From JABMPJ01 sp964345005 (lineage in GTDB: Bacteria > Verrucomicrobiota > Kiritimatiellia > UBA8416 > JABMPJ01): a DNA stretch of 64,000 nt. The translations under genes were made by a program, and so were the position numbers. Below are positions 41,001 through 48,426 of this stretch, piece by piece. The notes under the pieces were generated by a model. The model did no database searches. It was not told where the DNA came from and saw only the letters and a list, made by a program, of their open reading frames with translations. Numbering within the stretch: the stretch's first letter is position 1; every line of letters begins with the position of its first letter. The stretch is taken from contig CAYFPQ010000003.1 in assembly GCA_964345005.1 (NCBI GenBank), positions 1-64,000 of the forward strand, given 5' to 3'.

Positions 41001-41376
41001 GTTCTTCAGCGGCTTCTTCAGCGGGTTCCTCAACGACCATATCCACGTCTTCAGGAACGTCTTCGAGGCCTTCCTCATCGTCCATGTCGTCGATATCCTC
41101 GACAAGCGCTTCCTCTAAATCTTCGAGTTCCTCCCCCACGTCGTCGCCCAAGTCCTCCAAGAGCTCGGCCATATCAGAATCATCGCCCAGATCATCGAGA
41201 AGGAGATCGTCAACGTCTTCGTCCAACGAACCGCTGACGGCATCTTCGAGGAGCATTTCCTCAGAGACAATCGCACCGTCTTCATCCAAATCCTGGGCAA
41301 GAGCCAGACCGACCACACACGCCACAGCCAGCCCGCAGACGGCCATGATGACAAACCTCTCACGTCTCTGAATCAT
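38005..41376 (-). CDS. Secretin (GspD/PilQ family) with long acidic N-terminal region; Amuc_1098-like
   Basis: A 1123-residue outer-membrane secretin. Signal peptide ends near LALAQ. Residues about 28-330 are an acidic, repetitive Glu/Val/Ala stretch (EEVVEEVVEEVAVEEAEAE), followed by a helical TPR-like region (about 340-540). An STN-like domain lies near 600-700 (VPLITFTARYISLLEALKIV), an N-domain near 810-840 (EIEARFVEVTQTDLDSLGFE), and the secretin barrel near 900-1090 (LLSAPKVTTKSGNEATI, ATVVMGGMITERR, VPFLGDIPLIGRLFRSS). It is the last gene of a five-gene block matching the order of Akkermansia Amuc_1098-1102. Its start overlaps the preceding stop by one base. Confidence 0.93.
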   Translation of the reverse strand: MIQRRERFVIMAVCGLAVACVVGLALAQDLDEDGAIVSEEMLLEDAVSGSLDEDVDDLLLDDLGDDSDMAELLEDLGDDVGEELEDLEEALVEDIDDMDDEEGLEDVPEDVDMVVEEPAEEAAEEPAEEIVEELPVEDMAIKEPIDDVIAAEPEKGMSDVAEEVAEEPTDEMAVEEVTDEVVDATAVEEVAEEDALVESLEADLDAGSDLDLLVEGAIQDALAEGVPEPPVIDEAPVAEAEPVEEVVDLLEEPVEELPVEEAVVEEVVEEVVEEVAVEEAEAEMPAEDLLVDAVEAPASVEEHPVEPAEETVAADERPAAPAVVEISEAEKAELALNQALDVMSKQEELRRQALEAHGREVLAEAESAAKAHDYKEAERLFEEAQRYITDRPGTARTRGRIRMGQGLNFFQWAKALQRKGEIEAARELGERALAFKHPRAAAFLEELDRDPEPVEDDVPEAPIQRAKQEDFIAKQDQVSELLKTGRQHLINGEYDRAQAKFEAVLQPHLDPQNTEAIRMIQKVAQKRYDRASMEVESTRREMMTQVRQAWNPRDYGLAEAVAKKTEDIIPEKEVDKDIRTRIRAKMASIKVPEIDFRQANIHDVVDFLQTASVDFDPADISEEEKGVNIILSLGQADKPAAAPSDDPFASMLDDSGGGEAGQVPLITFTARYISLLEALKIVTQVADLKFRIEGSVVMIVPFNAPEGDIIVRMYDVLPAVEEKISLVESELGAGDDRGGGGDFIALEGTGVGGGGADWKAFFDDMGVEWPDGSSIKYVRTIGKIVVANTERNHAVFDKVLEVLNVVPSQIEIEARFVEVTQTDLDSLGFEWLLDNTWQVAEKRGQGNLPPSARQRIEISGMGANGSLTGGNRYIPTGLGEAVTTVDSVMRIGSVLTNPELSMVLHMLQQRGHADLLSAPKVTTKSGNEATIKVVTEYIYPTEFEIKSLSNLGGGGDSNITLPEGVSPFAAEPSTFETREVGVILSVLPEVSTEGQMINLNMTPEVVSDPEWKDYGLVFGDVRVPMEQPFFHTRSVNTSISIYNGATVVMGGMITERRLDVDDRVPFLGDIPLIGRLFRSSYEHSEKRNLLIFVTARLVDPNGLPIKAQEDVPLPEGMVDVATE

Positions 41377-42482
41377 CAGGAATTTACTCCTTGCTCAAGA
41401 GGGGAAGACGACGCTTCGGGCTCTGTCCCGGTGTCACCGCTCTCCGCACATTGTCTTACTTGAAGATCGACTCCATCAAGCACGCGCTTAATTACTACAC
41501 GCCCTGCTGTACTGTCAATGTCTATCAGCCTGTAGCGCTTGCCCTGGAGGTCAAATTCGTTGTTGAGTCTCAGCTTGTAAGTGCTGTCGTCGGCCTTGAA
41601 AAGAAGGGTGCAGGTATACTCGTTATACTCGACGCCTTTGCCCTTTGTGAGACGAATCAGCTTGTTGCCGCGCTTGAGCGTGAGGATGGACACATCGATA
41701 TTCATGACACGTCCGAACCGCTCTACCTTCCTCAGCTTGGGCTCGTACTTGTGCAGCACAAACCCCTCGACTTCCTCGTCCAGCTTCTTGAAGTAGGTTC
41801 TGGAGTTGCCGCGCGTGTTGATGGCGAACTGCTTCTCACCGCCCGGAAGTCTGATCACGCTCTTGAACCGGAGATGGAACGGGTCGGCCACGAGGCTCTG
41901 CACACAGAGCTTCATCACGATGCTGGGGCTGTCGTTCGAGTCAGTCGGACTGGTCTGAGGACGCGCAAGGAACTCCTCGATGTTGGTGAAGCCATCCCCG
42001 TCACCATCCTTCTGGGCGTCTGACGGGTCGCGTGGGTTCAGACCATACCGTTCCTCCCAAACATCCTTTATGCCGTCACGATCCAAGTCACGCTCGGGAT
42101 CGTCCTTGGGATCCACCGGCTGTTCGGCACGGCAGAACGGGCAGTTTTCGGCTTCGTACGGGATCGGGCGCTCGCAGTCCACGCACTGCACCCGCGTCCC
42201 AGGCAGCCACATCTTGGGCCCTTCCTTGAGAATAGCAACCTGGGTCGGTTGCTGCACCGAGTTCAGGGCGGTCTCAAGCGGCGAGACATCGACGGGCTGG
42301 GCGTCGGGATGGGTAGGCCGGATGCCGTCTATCTCCGCGATGAAGGTCTCCTGGGCCGTCTGCACGGTGCCGACATGCCAAGCCAGGTAAGATAACGATG
42401 CGATCAGCCCGATCAGTACAACAGCGGCGATCAACCGGTCATAGATGCCCCTCAGACGCGTAACGATATCTCCCAGCGCCAT
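41376..42482 (-). CDS. Membrane-anchored protein with zinc ribbon and calcium-loop repeats; Amuc_1099 position
   Basis: A 368-residue protein with one N-terminal membrane helix (RLIAAVVLIGLIASLSYLAW) and therefore a large periplasmic part. A rubredoxin-like CVDCERPIPYEAENCPFC knuckle (about 98-115) suggests zinc binding. It is followed by DLDRDGIKDVWEERYGLNPRD and KDGDGDGFTNIEEF, two D-x-D-x-D-G calcium loops of the thrombospondin type 3 kind. The C-terminal half has a beta-rich unknown fold. By place it corresponds to Amuc_1099. It could anchor or connect inner-membrane parts to the secretin; homology to PilO/PilP was not demonstrated. Confidence 0.75.
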   Translation of the reverse strand: MALGDIVTRLRGIYDRLIAAVVLIGLIASLSYLAWHVGTVQTAQETFIAEIDGIRPTHPDAQPVDVSPLETALNSVQQPTQVAILKEGPKMWLPGTRVQCVDCERPIPYEAENCPFCRAEQPVDPKDDPERDLDRDGIKDVWEERYGLNPRDPSDAQKDGDGDGFTNIEEFLARPQTSPTDSNDSPSIVMKLCVQSLVADPFHLRFKSVIRLPGGEKQFAINTRGNSRTYFKKLDEEVEGFVLHKYEPKLRKVERFGRVMNIDVSILTLKRGNKLIRLTKGKGVEYNEYTCTLLFKADDSTYKLRLNNEFDLQGKRYRLIDIDSTAGRVVIKRVLDGVDLQVRQCAESGDTGTEPEASSSPLEQGVNS

Positions 42483-42484
42483 GG

Positions 42485-43474
42485 CTACGCTCCCTTTCCG
42501 CTAGTAAACTCCGCAAAACGATAGACATCGATCTCCATCGTCACTTTCATGGGCTTCTCGAGCATATCGCCGCTCATCAGCCGCTGACTGCGCGGCGGAT
42601 GCGCCGGCCGATCCGCTACCAGTGCGCCCCCCTGCTGCTCTTCCGCTTTCGAGGGCGGGGTTACATCATCGCCGGCCTTCTCGATATTCAACATCGTGAC
42701 CACGGCGAACATGTCGTGGGATGCCAGCGCGTTCATGATCATCAGCAGCGCGTCCTGGCGCGCCTCGAACGAGACGCCGAACCGCATTCGCGCGTGGAGG
42801 TCGTCGTCCCCCAGTAGGCCAGCGCGGGGCGAGACCTTCCACCCCCGATCCCCGCCCACGGCAACCGTGGGCATGGAACCGCCTCTCCGACGACGCGATA
42901 CGCGTCCCCCGCTCGGACCGGCGGCTACCGCCGCAGGGCCCGCGGTTTCGAACTCCTCGCGCCGCAATTTCGACAACCCGGTGGCGCCACTCTCGAAGAT
43001 GATGCGGCAAACCTGATCGGCAATCACGAGCTGCTGGGCAAGCCGCGGCACGTCGGGCGGAGCGGGAAGCGTCCCGGCCGAGTAGCGCTCGAAACCGATC
43101 TGGAAATCATCGGCCAGCGCCGTCTTCGTCTTTCCGGCCACGGCCTTCAACTGATCGCGCGTCTGGCTGAACATACGCAGGAACTGGGCCGGGGTCTTCT
43201 GGATGGGCTCGATCTGCCCTTCACGAAGTGCACCTGAAAGATCCTCCATCCACCGTAACAGCTCTTTCCCGTTCTTCTCTTCCCGTTCAACGTTATCGGG
43301 CGACGGGAACGGTTTGCGTGCATAGTAGTTCTTCAGTGTGTTTACGGAACGTTTGAGTGTCCTCTCTTCCTTGCTGAACTGGCTGATCCCTCGGAACAGA
43401 AGGAAGCTCGAAACAAGGAAGACAACAACCAGAACGGCAACCAGCACAATGACAACAACACTCTTCTTCTTCAT
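42485..43474 (-). CDS. Amuc_1100-like pilus-associated membrane protein
   Basis: A 329-residue protein with one N-terminal membrane helix (SVVVIVLVAVLVVVFLVSSF) and a coiled region, then two alpha/beta subdomains. Family resemblance to Akkermansia Amuc_1100, recalled from memory: FQIGFERYSAGTLPAPPDV with a following QQLVIADQVCRIIFESGATGLSKL matches its L-G-F-Q-V-Y-S-T ... V-N-K-L-A-E-C-G-L-S-K-F region, and FGVSFEARQDALLMIMNALA matches I-A-F-Q-G-D-R-E-S-V-L-K-A-M-N-A-I. Folds of this kind resemble PilO/GspM-type components. It lies between pilM and the Amuc_1099-like gene with 2- and 26-base gaps. Confidence 0.82.
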   Translation of the reverse strand: MKKKSVVVIVLVAVLVVVFLVSSFLLFRGISQFSKEERTLKRSVNTLKNYYARKPFPSPDNVEREEKNGKELLRWMEDLSGALREGQIEPIQKTPAQFLRMFSQTRDQLKAVAGKTKTALADDFQIGFERYSAGTLPAPPDVPRLAQQLVIADQVCRIIFESGATGLSKLRREEFETAGPAAVAAGPSGGRVSRRRRGGSMPTVAVGGDRGWKVSPRAGLLGDDDLHARMRFGVSFEARQDALLMIMNALASHDMFAVVTMLNIEKAGDDVTPPSKAEEQQGGALVADRPAHPPRSQRLMSGDMLEKPMKVTMEIDVYRFAEFTSGKGA

Positions 43475-43500
43475 AAACCTACCTCTGTGGCGAGCTCCAC

Positions 43501-45195
43501 CTACCTCTTGGGCGGCCGCCCACCCGGGGGTGCCTGCTTCACCGGATCGAGGACAATGGGATCCGAAAGCGGCGCCTGGACCGTGAACTCACGTGCAAAA
43601 TCGTCCGACCCGACTACGGGTTCGAATGTGATCTTCGTCTCTTCCGTAAAGCACGCCAACTGACCCAGTCGGGCGGCAAACTGCTCTGTCGCCGTGGCAT
43701 CGGCCTGGTCTTTGAGCTGATCAAGAAAACCACGCGCCGAAATGCTGACGGCCGTGATTTTGCCGCCTTCGATGACGGGCTCCCACCCTGTCAGCCACAT
43801 TCCATCCAGCATGGCGCCGCGCACGGCATCGAGCATATCCAGCCAGGCGGTCCGCATCCGGACCACCGTCGCCAGCTCGTTCGCCTTGGATTGCACGCCA
43901 CCGGTTGCCTGGCCGACCTTCTGAAGCCTGCCGGCCTGCACGTTGAGCCCCGCAACACGCTTCTTCACTTTCATCACACGTTCGCCCAACATCTCGCGCA
44001 TGCGCAGGAAGTAGATCCACCAGCAAAGCATAATCAGCACGACACCCAGAGCCGCCATGGCGAAGAAGGGCTGCCGACGACGCAGCGTCTTGCGGGCCAC
44101 GATATCGGGCGGCAGCAGGCTGATCTCTACCGGGCAGGTAAGCGAGCGACGCAGCGCCAGGCCGGCGACTTCACCCAACACCTGGATTTCGCCGGTGATG
44201 CGCTCCTGGTCGATGCCCGGGCTGACCGGAATGTTGGCGAAGGGGTTGAGGGCTTCCACCGGCACCTTGAGCTTCTCACGGAAGAACGTATCCATGTGGG
44301 GCAGCACCGAACTGCCACCGGCCAGGAACACGCGCGACGGCGGATTGCCGCCCTGCTGGCTACGATAGAAGTTGATCGAGCGGCTCACCTCGGCGTGGAG
44401 ACGTGTCACCACGCCGCGTACGATGCGCGATACACGGTCGGCCACCTTGTTCTCGGGCCCGGCATACACACCGCCCAAGGCCACGAAACCGTGCTGACGT
44501 TTGAGCTCTTCGGCTTCTTCGTAGCCCACATCGAACTCCTTCATCAGCTCCTGCGTGGCCGCGTTGCCCGCCACCGGTATGCTACGACTGAAAATGCGAT
44601 TCTCTTCGACGAAGATCAGGTTGGAGGAGCGCGCGCCGATATCGAGCACCATCGTGCAACCGTCGAGCCCCGGGTAGTTATAGCGCACGGCGTTGTAGAG
44701 GGCCATCGGCGCCACATCCACGATCTCGGGCTCCAGGCCGGCAGCCTGGACACAGTCGGTCAGCCGTTTGATGCTCTCGATCTTGGCCGCCACCAGCATG
44801 ACGTTGAGTTCCTCGGTCCCGACACCGCTGACAAGCTGGTAGTCCCATACCACCTCCTCGATCGGGAACGGGACGTTCTGCTCGGCCTCGTAATGAACCA
44901 TCTGCATGATCTTGTCGCGACCCACCGGCGGCAACTTGACGTAACGGGGGAATACCGCCTGTCCGGAAACGCTCATAGCCAACGGCGCAGGCCGCATGCG
45001 GCGCTCACGCATCATCTCGCGGATGGTAGAAACGATGTAGGCCGACGTGTCGGCCTCCCAGTCGGACCCGATATCCAATTTGCCGACAGCGTAGTCCACC
45101 AGCTGAGGCACACCGGACTTGGTGGCCTGGAACTCAGCCAGCACCAGCTTACTGGCGCCGATATCAAGAGCAAGAAGTCGATCCGATTTGAACAT
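43501..45195 (-). CDS. pilM: PilM-type actin-like ATPase fused to a PilN-like C-terminus
   Basis: A 564-residue protein. Residues 1-350 are PilM: LLALDIGASKLVLAEF (phosphate 1), YEAEQNVPFPIEEVVWDYQL, MVLDIGARSSNLIFVEE (phosphate 2), RVFLAGGSSVLPHMDTFF (adenosine motif), the FtsA/actin fold that binds ATP on the cytoplasmic side. After about residue 370 a membrane helix (FFAMAALGVVLIMLCWWIYF) is followed by a coiled coil and a periplasmic alpha/beta region like PilN/GspL. So functions that are two genes in many type IV pilus systems are in one here. It corresponds to Amuc_1101 by order. Confidence 0.9.
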   Translation of the reverse strand: MFKSDRLLALDIGASKLVLAEFQATKSGVPQLVDYAVGKLDIGSDWEADTSAYIVSTIREMMRERRMRPAPLAMSVSGQAVFPRYVKLPPVGRDKIMQMVHYEAEQNVPFPIEEVVWDYQLVSGVGTEELNVMLVAAKIESIKRLTDCVQAAGLEPEIVDVAPMALYNAVRYNYPGLDGCTMVLDIGARSSNLIFVEENRIFSRSIPVAGNAATQELMKEFDVGYEEAEELKRQHGFVALGGVYAGPENKVADRVSRIVRGVVTRLHAEVSRSINFYRSQQGGNPPSRVFLAGGSSVLPHMDTFFREKLKVPVEALNPFANIPVSPGIDQERITGEIQVLGEVAGLALRRSLTCPVEISLLPPDIVARKTLRRRQPFFAMAALGVVLIMLCWWIYFLRMREMLGERVMKVKKRVAGLNVQAGRLQKVGQATGGVQSKANELATVVRMRTAWLDMLDAVRGAMLDGMWLTGWEPVIEGGKITAVSISARGFLDQLKDQADATATEQFAARLGQLACFTEETKITFEPVVGSDDFAREFTVQAPLSDPIVLDPVKQAPPGGRPPKR

Positions 45196-45207
45196 GTTTG
45201 CTACATC

Positions 45208-45253
45208 CTAATCATAATCGTAATCGTAATCATAATCCCGATTACGATTACGA
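45208..45253. repeat. TAATCR/GATTAC short tandem repeat with inverted symmetry
   Basis: Between pilM and the next gene the sequence repeats TAATCATAATCGTAATC and then GATTACGATTACG, so that the first half can pair with the second. It contains no gene. A shorter piece of the same word (CTAATCGTAATC) occurs near 62744-62756 at the gspI-like gene start. Confidence 0.7.
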
Positions 45254-45302
45254 CACTCGAGTTTCAGACTACCCCCTGCATCCTGAGCCCTGCATCGCTC
45301 CC

Positions 45303-45938
45303 TTACGGCTTGATCGTTTCGTAGGTATCCACGTCCACAAAGGCAAACGGGGTCTGGCTCCGGTTCAACAGGTACTTGTCCCGCTTGGTTACAAGGGCGC
45401 TCTTGACCACGTTGGCATCCTTCCACCAGACCTCGGAGAGTTTCGTAGCCGCCTCGGACTCCTGCGCAATCATCTCGCCCTTATGGTATATCTCCACGCC
45501 GAAACCTACCGGCGAGCCATAGCGCTCAATGGTATTCGGGCGCAGGAATACCGTCGCCACGTGCCCGCGTTTCTTGGCTATGTCAACGTAGCTTACGCGG
45601 GTTGTATAATAGGAGTAAGCTTTCTTGCCATCGACCGCACCCAGCCCGAGAACGTGGAACTCGAAGGTCAGCTCGTCCGTCCACTTGTCCTTCGTATCGT
45701 ATTCCACGCTGAACTGCCACCACCTGCCGGGGCGAGTCACCCCCCTTGAAGCCGAGGTGTCATACTGGGGTGTTTCAATTCTGGCGTTGCCGCCCTGCCA
45801 TCCGAGCGTACGCAACCGTACGTTCCCGGCACCGGCACCGGCACCCGCGGCTGCTCGACGCTGCTGGGCTGAAGCCATCCCGGCAATAAGAAAATGAACA
45901 AGAATAAAGATCAGACGGGGTTCTCGGCATCTCCTCAT
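45303..45938 (-). CDS. Exported protein at the Amuc_1102 position
   Basis: A 211-residue protein with a signal peptide (LIFILVHFLIAGMASAQ) and a mature beta-rich domain: WWQFSVEYDTKDKWTDELTF, DGKKAYSYYTTRVSYVDI, HVATVFLRPNTIERYG and a final TPFAFVDVDTYETIKP. An all-beta, immunoglobulin-like fold is plausible; Amuc_1102 is reported to have such a fold, but homology here is inferred from position and size. AGGAGAG precedes the ATG. It is followed by the GATTAC repeat and pilM. Confidence 0.7.
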   Translation of the reverse strand: MRRCREPRLIFILVHFLIAGMASAQQRRAAAGAGAGAGNVRLRTLGWQGGNARIETPQYDTSASRGVTRPGRWWQFSVEYDTKDKWTDELTFEFHVLGLGAVDGKKAYSYYTTRVSYVDIAKKRGHVATVFLRPNTIERYGSPVGFGVEIYHKGEMIAQESEAATKLSEVWWKDANVVKSALVTKRDKYLLNRSQTPFAFVDVDTYETIKP

Positions 45939-46059
45939 TGCTCAGCTCTCCTCTCTGTATGCCGCAGACCAAGCCTGAGGCAGATCGATCATGCAGATGG
46001 GACCGTTACTATACGAAGAGCGCCCTTTGAAAGCAAGACCTCACGCACCCTTTGCAACC

Positions 46060-46719
46060 TTACGGTGCACGCCGCGTTTCCAGGTGACCATCGACAAAGA
46101 CAACGTTGGCCTGATCCCTGTGCCAAAACGCAAGGCTGTTCGTGTCCGTGAAGAAGGACCCATCATCCGGCATTTGCAGCCGGGCCTCCTCCACCTCGCC
46201 AAACATGATCTTCTTGCTCGCGTCACGCAGCGCCAGCACGCCGGGCGCTCCAGTGCCCTCATTCCCGCAAAGATCCGAGGACATCGCGTAGCTGCGCACG
46301 ACGTCCTGGTTGTTCTCGGCAGCCTTCTTGACATGAGTCGGGCAAGCATACACCTCAATCCGATCGCCCATATATGGCCAGAGATCACCGCCCCGAATAT
46401 TGTTCTCCCCATCTGCTCCAATGTAAGTGTACGTATCCGGAGAATCCCAGTCCTTCCAGTGAATCCAGCCCATGTGCTTCCGATCAGCTTCTTCTTCATC
46501 AATATAGCTGACACCCCGGCAATACCATCCTGCCTCGGCGCCTCTGGAGACCATGCCCGCGTGAAGCTGTCTCAGGTTGGAGGCGCACCGCTTGGTCCAC
46601 GCCTGTTCGCGCATACGGCCTAGGTTCGGCATAATCAGGGCCGCCAGCACGCCCATAATCGCGATCACCACCAACATTTCAATCAGCGTAAACCCACGCA
46701 GAAACATCTTCATATTCAT
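46060..46719 (-). CDS. Type II secretion/type IV pilin-like protein with H-X9-DG motif
   Basis: A 219-residue pseudopilin. After a short basic leader the class III signal is G|FTLIEMLVVIAIMGVLAALI, with Glu5 of the mature protein present. The C-terminal part ends AFWHRDQANVVFVDGHLE, which has His, nine residues, then Asp-Gly: the H-X9-DG motif of prepilins common in Planctomycetes and Verrucomicrobia. The start was placed at ATG 46719 because GGAGGA lies six bases upstream; the longest frame adds 31 residues. It opens the secretin operon and may be the substrate pilin or a minor pseudopilin. Confidence 0.88.
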   Translation of the reverse strand: MNMKMFLRGFTLIEMLVVIAIMGVLAALIMPNLGRMREQAWTKRCASNLRQLHAGMVSRGAEAGWYCRGVSYIDEEEADRKHMGWIHWKDWDSPDTYTYIGADGENNIRGGDLWPYMGDRIEVYACPTHVKKAAENNQDVVRSYAMSSDLCGNEGTGAPGVLALRDASKKIMFGEVEEARLQMPDDGSFFTDTNSLAFWHRDQANVVFVDGHLETRRAP

Positions 46720-46771
46720 GCCCTTCCTCCGAAAACAACGCCCCCGCCGGCACCATGACCATTCGGTGTAG

Positions 46772-46800
46772 ACCATAGGGATTGACACTCTCAGTCGCAA
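46772..46800 (-). promoter_or_regulatory. Candidate promoter for the pseudopilin/pilM/secretin operon
   Basis: On the minus strand TTGCGA (46800-46795) and TATGGT (46777-46772) stand 17 bases apart, giving a leader of about 45 bases to the ATG at 46719. Both boxes are imperfect. Confidence 0.4.
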
Positions 46801-46831
46801 GCCAAATGCCAAATCAGAGCCGCGACACTTC

Positions 46832-46859
46832 TCATCAAGATCAGGTCATCAAGATCAGA
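46832..46859 (+). promoter_or_regulatory. Tandem 14-base repeats upstream of a plus-strand promoter
   Basis: TCATCAAGATCAGG (46832-46845) is followed directly by TCATCAAGATCAGA (46846-46859), with one mismatch. The pair ends 12 bases before the -35 box at 46872, the usual place for an activator site. No regulator is known to match. Confidence 0.5.
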
Positions 46860-46871
46860 GAGAATCCTCGT

Positions 46872-46900
46872 TTGACTCTCCCCCCCCAAACCGCTATATT
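46872..46900 (+). promoter_or_regulatory. Sigma-70-type promoter for the 46992 exported protein
   Basis: TTGACT (46872-46877) and TATATT (46895-46900) are separated by exactly 17 bases that include an eight-base C run. The expected start lies near 46907, giving an 85-base leader to the ATG at 46992. Confidence 0.7.
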
Positions 46901-46921
46901 AGTTGTAGATCATAGGTTAGT

Positions 46922-46954
46922 AATGCCTTTAGCTCCGAACGGAAGCAAGGCGTT
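46922..46954 (+). promoter_or_regulatory. Stem-loop in the 5' leader of the 46992 gene
   Basis: AATGCCTT (46922-46929) pairs with AAGGCGTT (46947-46954, one G-T pair), enclosing a second stem made of GCTCC and GGAAGC around a GAAC loop. It is inside the predicted leader, well before the ribosome-binding site. It does not match a riboswitch I recognise. Confidence 0.45.
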
Positions 46955-46991
46955 GAGGTCTTATATAATATAGCTACACTGGAGGTTTCTC

Positions 46992-48209
46992 ATGCGACTC
47001 GTCACACATAAGCGGCACCTGCAGGGTTCAGCACTGTTGATGGCCATCCTCGCAGTTGCCATGATTCCCGCGGGATCGGCGAATGCCATCGTTAAGACCA
47101 ACTCGGTCCCATACGCCAACGACTTCGAGGCGGCCGGGACAATCATCCACACCAACGCGCTCGGGTGGAGCGGAGTCGACACGAATTACGCCTATACAGT
47201 CGTCACCAGCTACACGGCGACCGCCGGCTGGCCCATCTCGGGCGCCCACACCGCCGTGGCCCAACTCGATACGCAGGGCGATACCATCACGAATATTCTG
47301 TCGGGATCCAGCAACACTGACACGAACTACTGGATCGACATGAACATCCGAATGGTCAGCAGCGACGCCGAGCCGTCTGCCGTGACGAATGACTCCGAAG
47401 TCCAGGTAGCCATCTACCTCAGTTCGAGCAGCAATCTGGTCGCCTATCACGCCATGCCGGACGATCCGGCCGTGTTCGATACGGCGTCTACCAACTATTT
47501 CACGACGCTGAGCCACGCGGCCATTGAGAATGAAAGCTGGCACCGCTTGACGGTACAGATGGACTACAAGACAACTGGCGATCCATTAGGCTACGGCCTC
47601 GATCATGACTGGTTCAGAATCCTCTTGGATGGCGTCGCCATCTCGAATGCCACCATGGCGTGGGACATCACTGATCTGGAAGCTGGGCCCGGCGGCGAGT
47701 GGTTCCTCTGCGCCAATTCCAACATCGGCACCAACCGCACACTGAACGCGACGCTGCTGTCCGGCACAGGCTACTTCGATGATTTCGTCGCAACCAACGG
47801 CGAACCCACGTACGCGGTGACGACATACTACACGAACGGGGTCCCGAGCTACTGGCTGACCGGGTTTAGCCTGGAGCTGAACAATTCGGCGAGTGGCGCA
47901 CTGTATAACGTCGATAACGACGTGCATCCCGCTTGGGCGGAATGGCTCCTTGGCACCGACCCGACCATCAGCAACGACTTCCTGCTCACGGTTGAGTCCA
48001 ACGGCGGCACCAACACGGTGAAGTGGGTGGCCGACGGCATGATGGACTCGAGCGCGCCGGACATCATGATCAAGAAGAGCACCAACCTGCTCGAGAGCTA
48101 CTCCAGCACGCAGACACACGATCGTAGCACGATGTCTGTAGGCACCAACATGTGGGAAGATACCACGGGTGGCGATGCCATGTACCGGCTGGGTGTAAAC
48201 AGCAACTAA
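46992..48209 (+). CDS. Large exported Thr/Asn-rich beta-sandwich protein, unknown function
   Basis: A 405-residue protein with a signal peptide (LLMAILAVAMIPAGSANA) and a mature region rich in Thr, Asn and Ser. The part around NESWHRLTVQMDYKTTGDPL and GYFDDFVATNGEP is typical of laminin-G/concanavalin-like sandwich domains found in secreted PVC proteins. The C-terminus (WAEWLLGTDPTISNDFLLTV) is a short acidic loop segment. GGAGG stands 6 bases before the ATG. It has its own promoter and terminator. It is a candidate substrate of the neighbouring secretion system; that is inference. Confidence 0.75.
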   Translation: MRLVTHKRHLQGSALLMAILAVAMIPAGSANAIVKTNSVPYANDFEAAGTIIHTNALGWSGVDTNYAYTVVTSYTATAGWPISGAHTAVAQLDTQGDTITNILSGSSNTDTNYWIDMNIRMVSSDAEPSAVTNDSEVQVAIYLSSSSNLVAYHAMPDDPAVFDTASTNYFTTLSHAAIENESWHRLTVQMDYKTTGDPLGYGLDHDWFRILLDGVAISNATMAWDITDLEAGPGGEWFLCANSNIGTNRTLNATLLSGTGYFDDFVATNGEPTYAVTTYYTNGVPSYWLTGFSLELNNSASGALYNVDNDVHPAWAEWLLGTDPTISNDFLLTVESNGGTNTVKWVADGMMDSSAPDIMIKKSTNLLESYSSTQTHDRSTMSVGTNMWEDTTGGDAMYRLGVNSN

Positions 48210-48233
48210 CGTTCGCAGAATTGTAAACACGAG

Positions 48234-48274
48234 AACGCGGTTCCGGACCATCTCCGGAGCCGCGTTTCTTTTTT
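48234..48274 (+). terminator. Intrinsic terminator after the 46992 gene
   Basis: Stem arms AACGCGG-TT-CCGGA (from 48234) and TCCGGA-G-CCGCGTT pair around the loop CCATC, and are followed directly by TCTTTTTT. The stop codon of the upstream gene is 25 bases before the hairpin. Confidence 0.9.
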
Positions 48275-48426
48275 GCACTATTTTCACAGCCCTTTGACAA
48301 TCCTGCGCTCGTCTTTCGTCCTTGGTTTCAGTATAGTGAGTGTGGATAAAAAGGGGGCTGGTGCGCCCAGCGTGGCATACGACGTGCTTCTATAAGAAGC
48401 ATGCAGAGAAACGGCAGGTGTTTCAG

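Noticed and set aside
43891..45324. 477-residue plus-strand frame in pilM
   Set aside because: Antisense shadow of PilM with no recognisable domain.
48294..48337. TTGACA and TATAGT before the giant gene as a promoter
   Set aside because: The boxes are 32 bases apart, far from the 16-18 needed, so no promoter is called.
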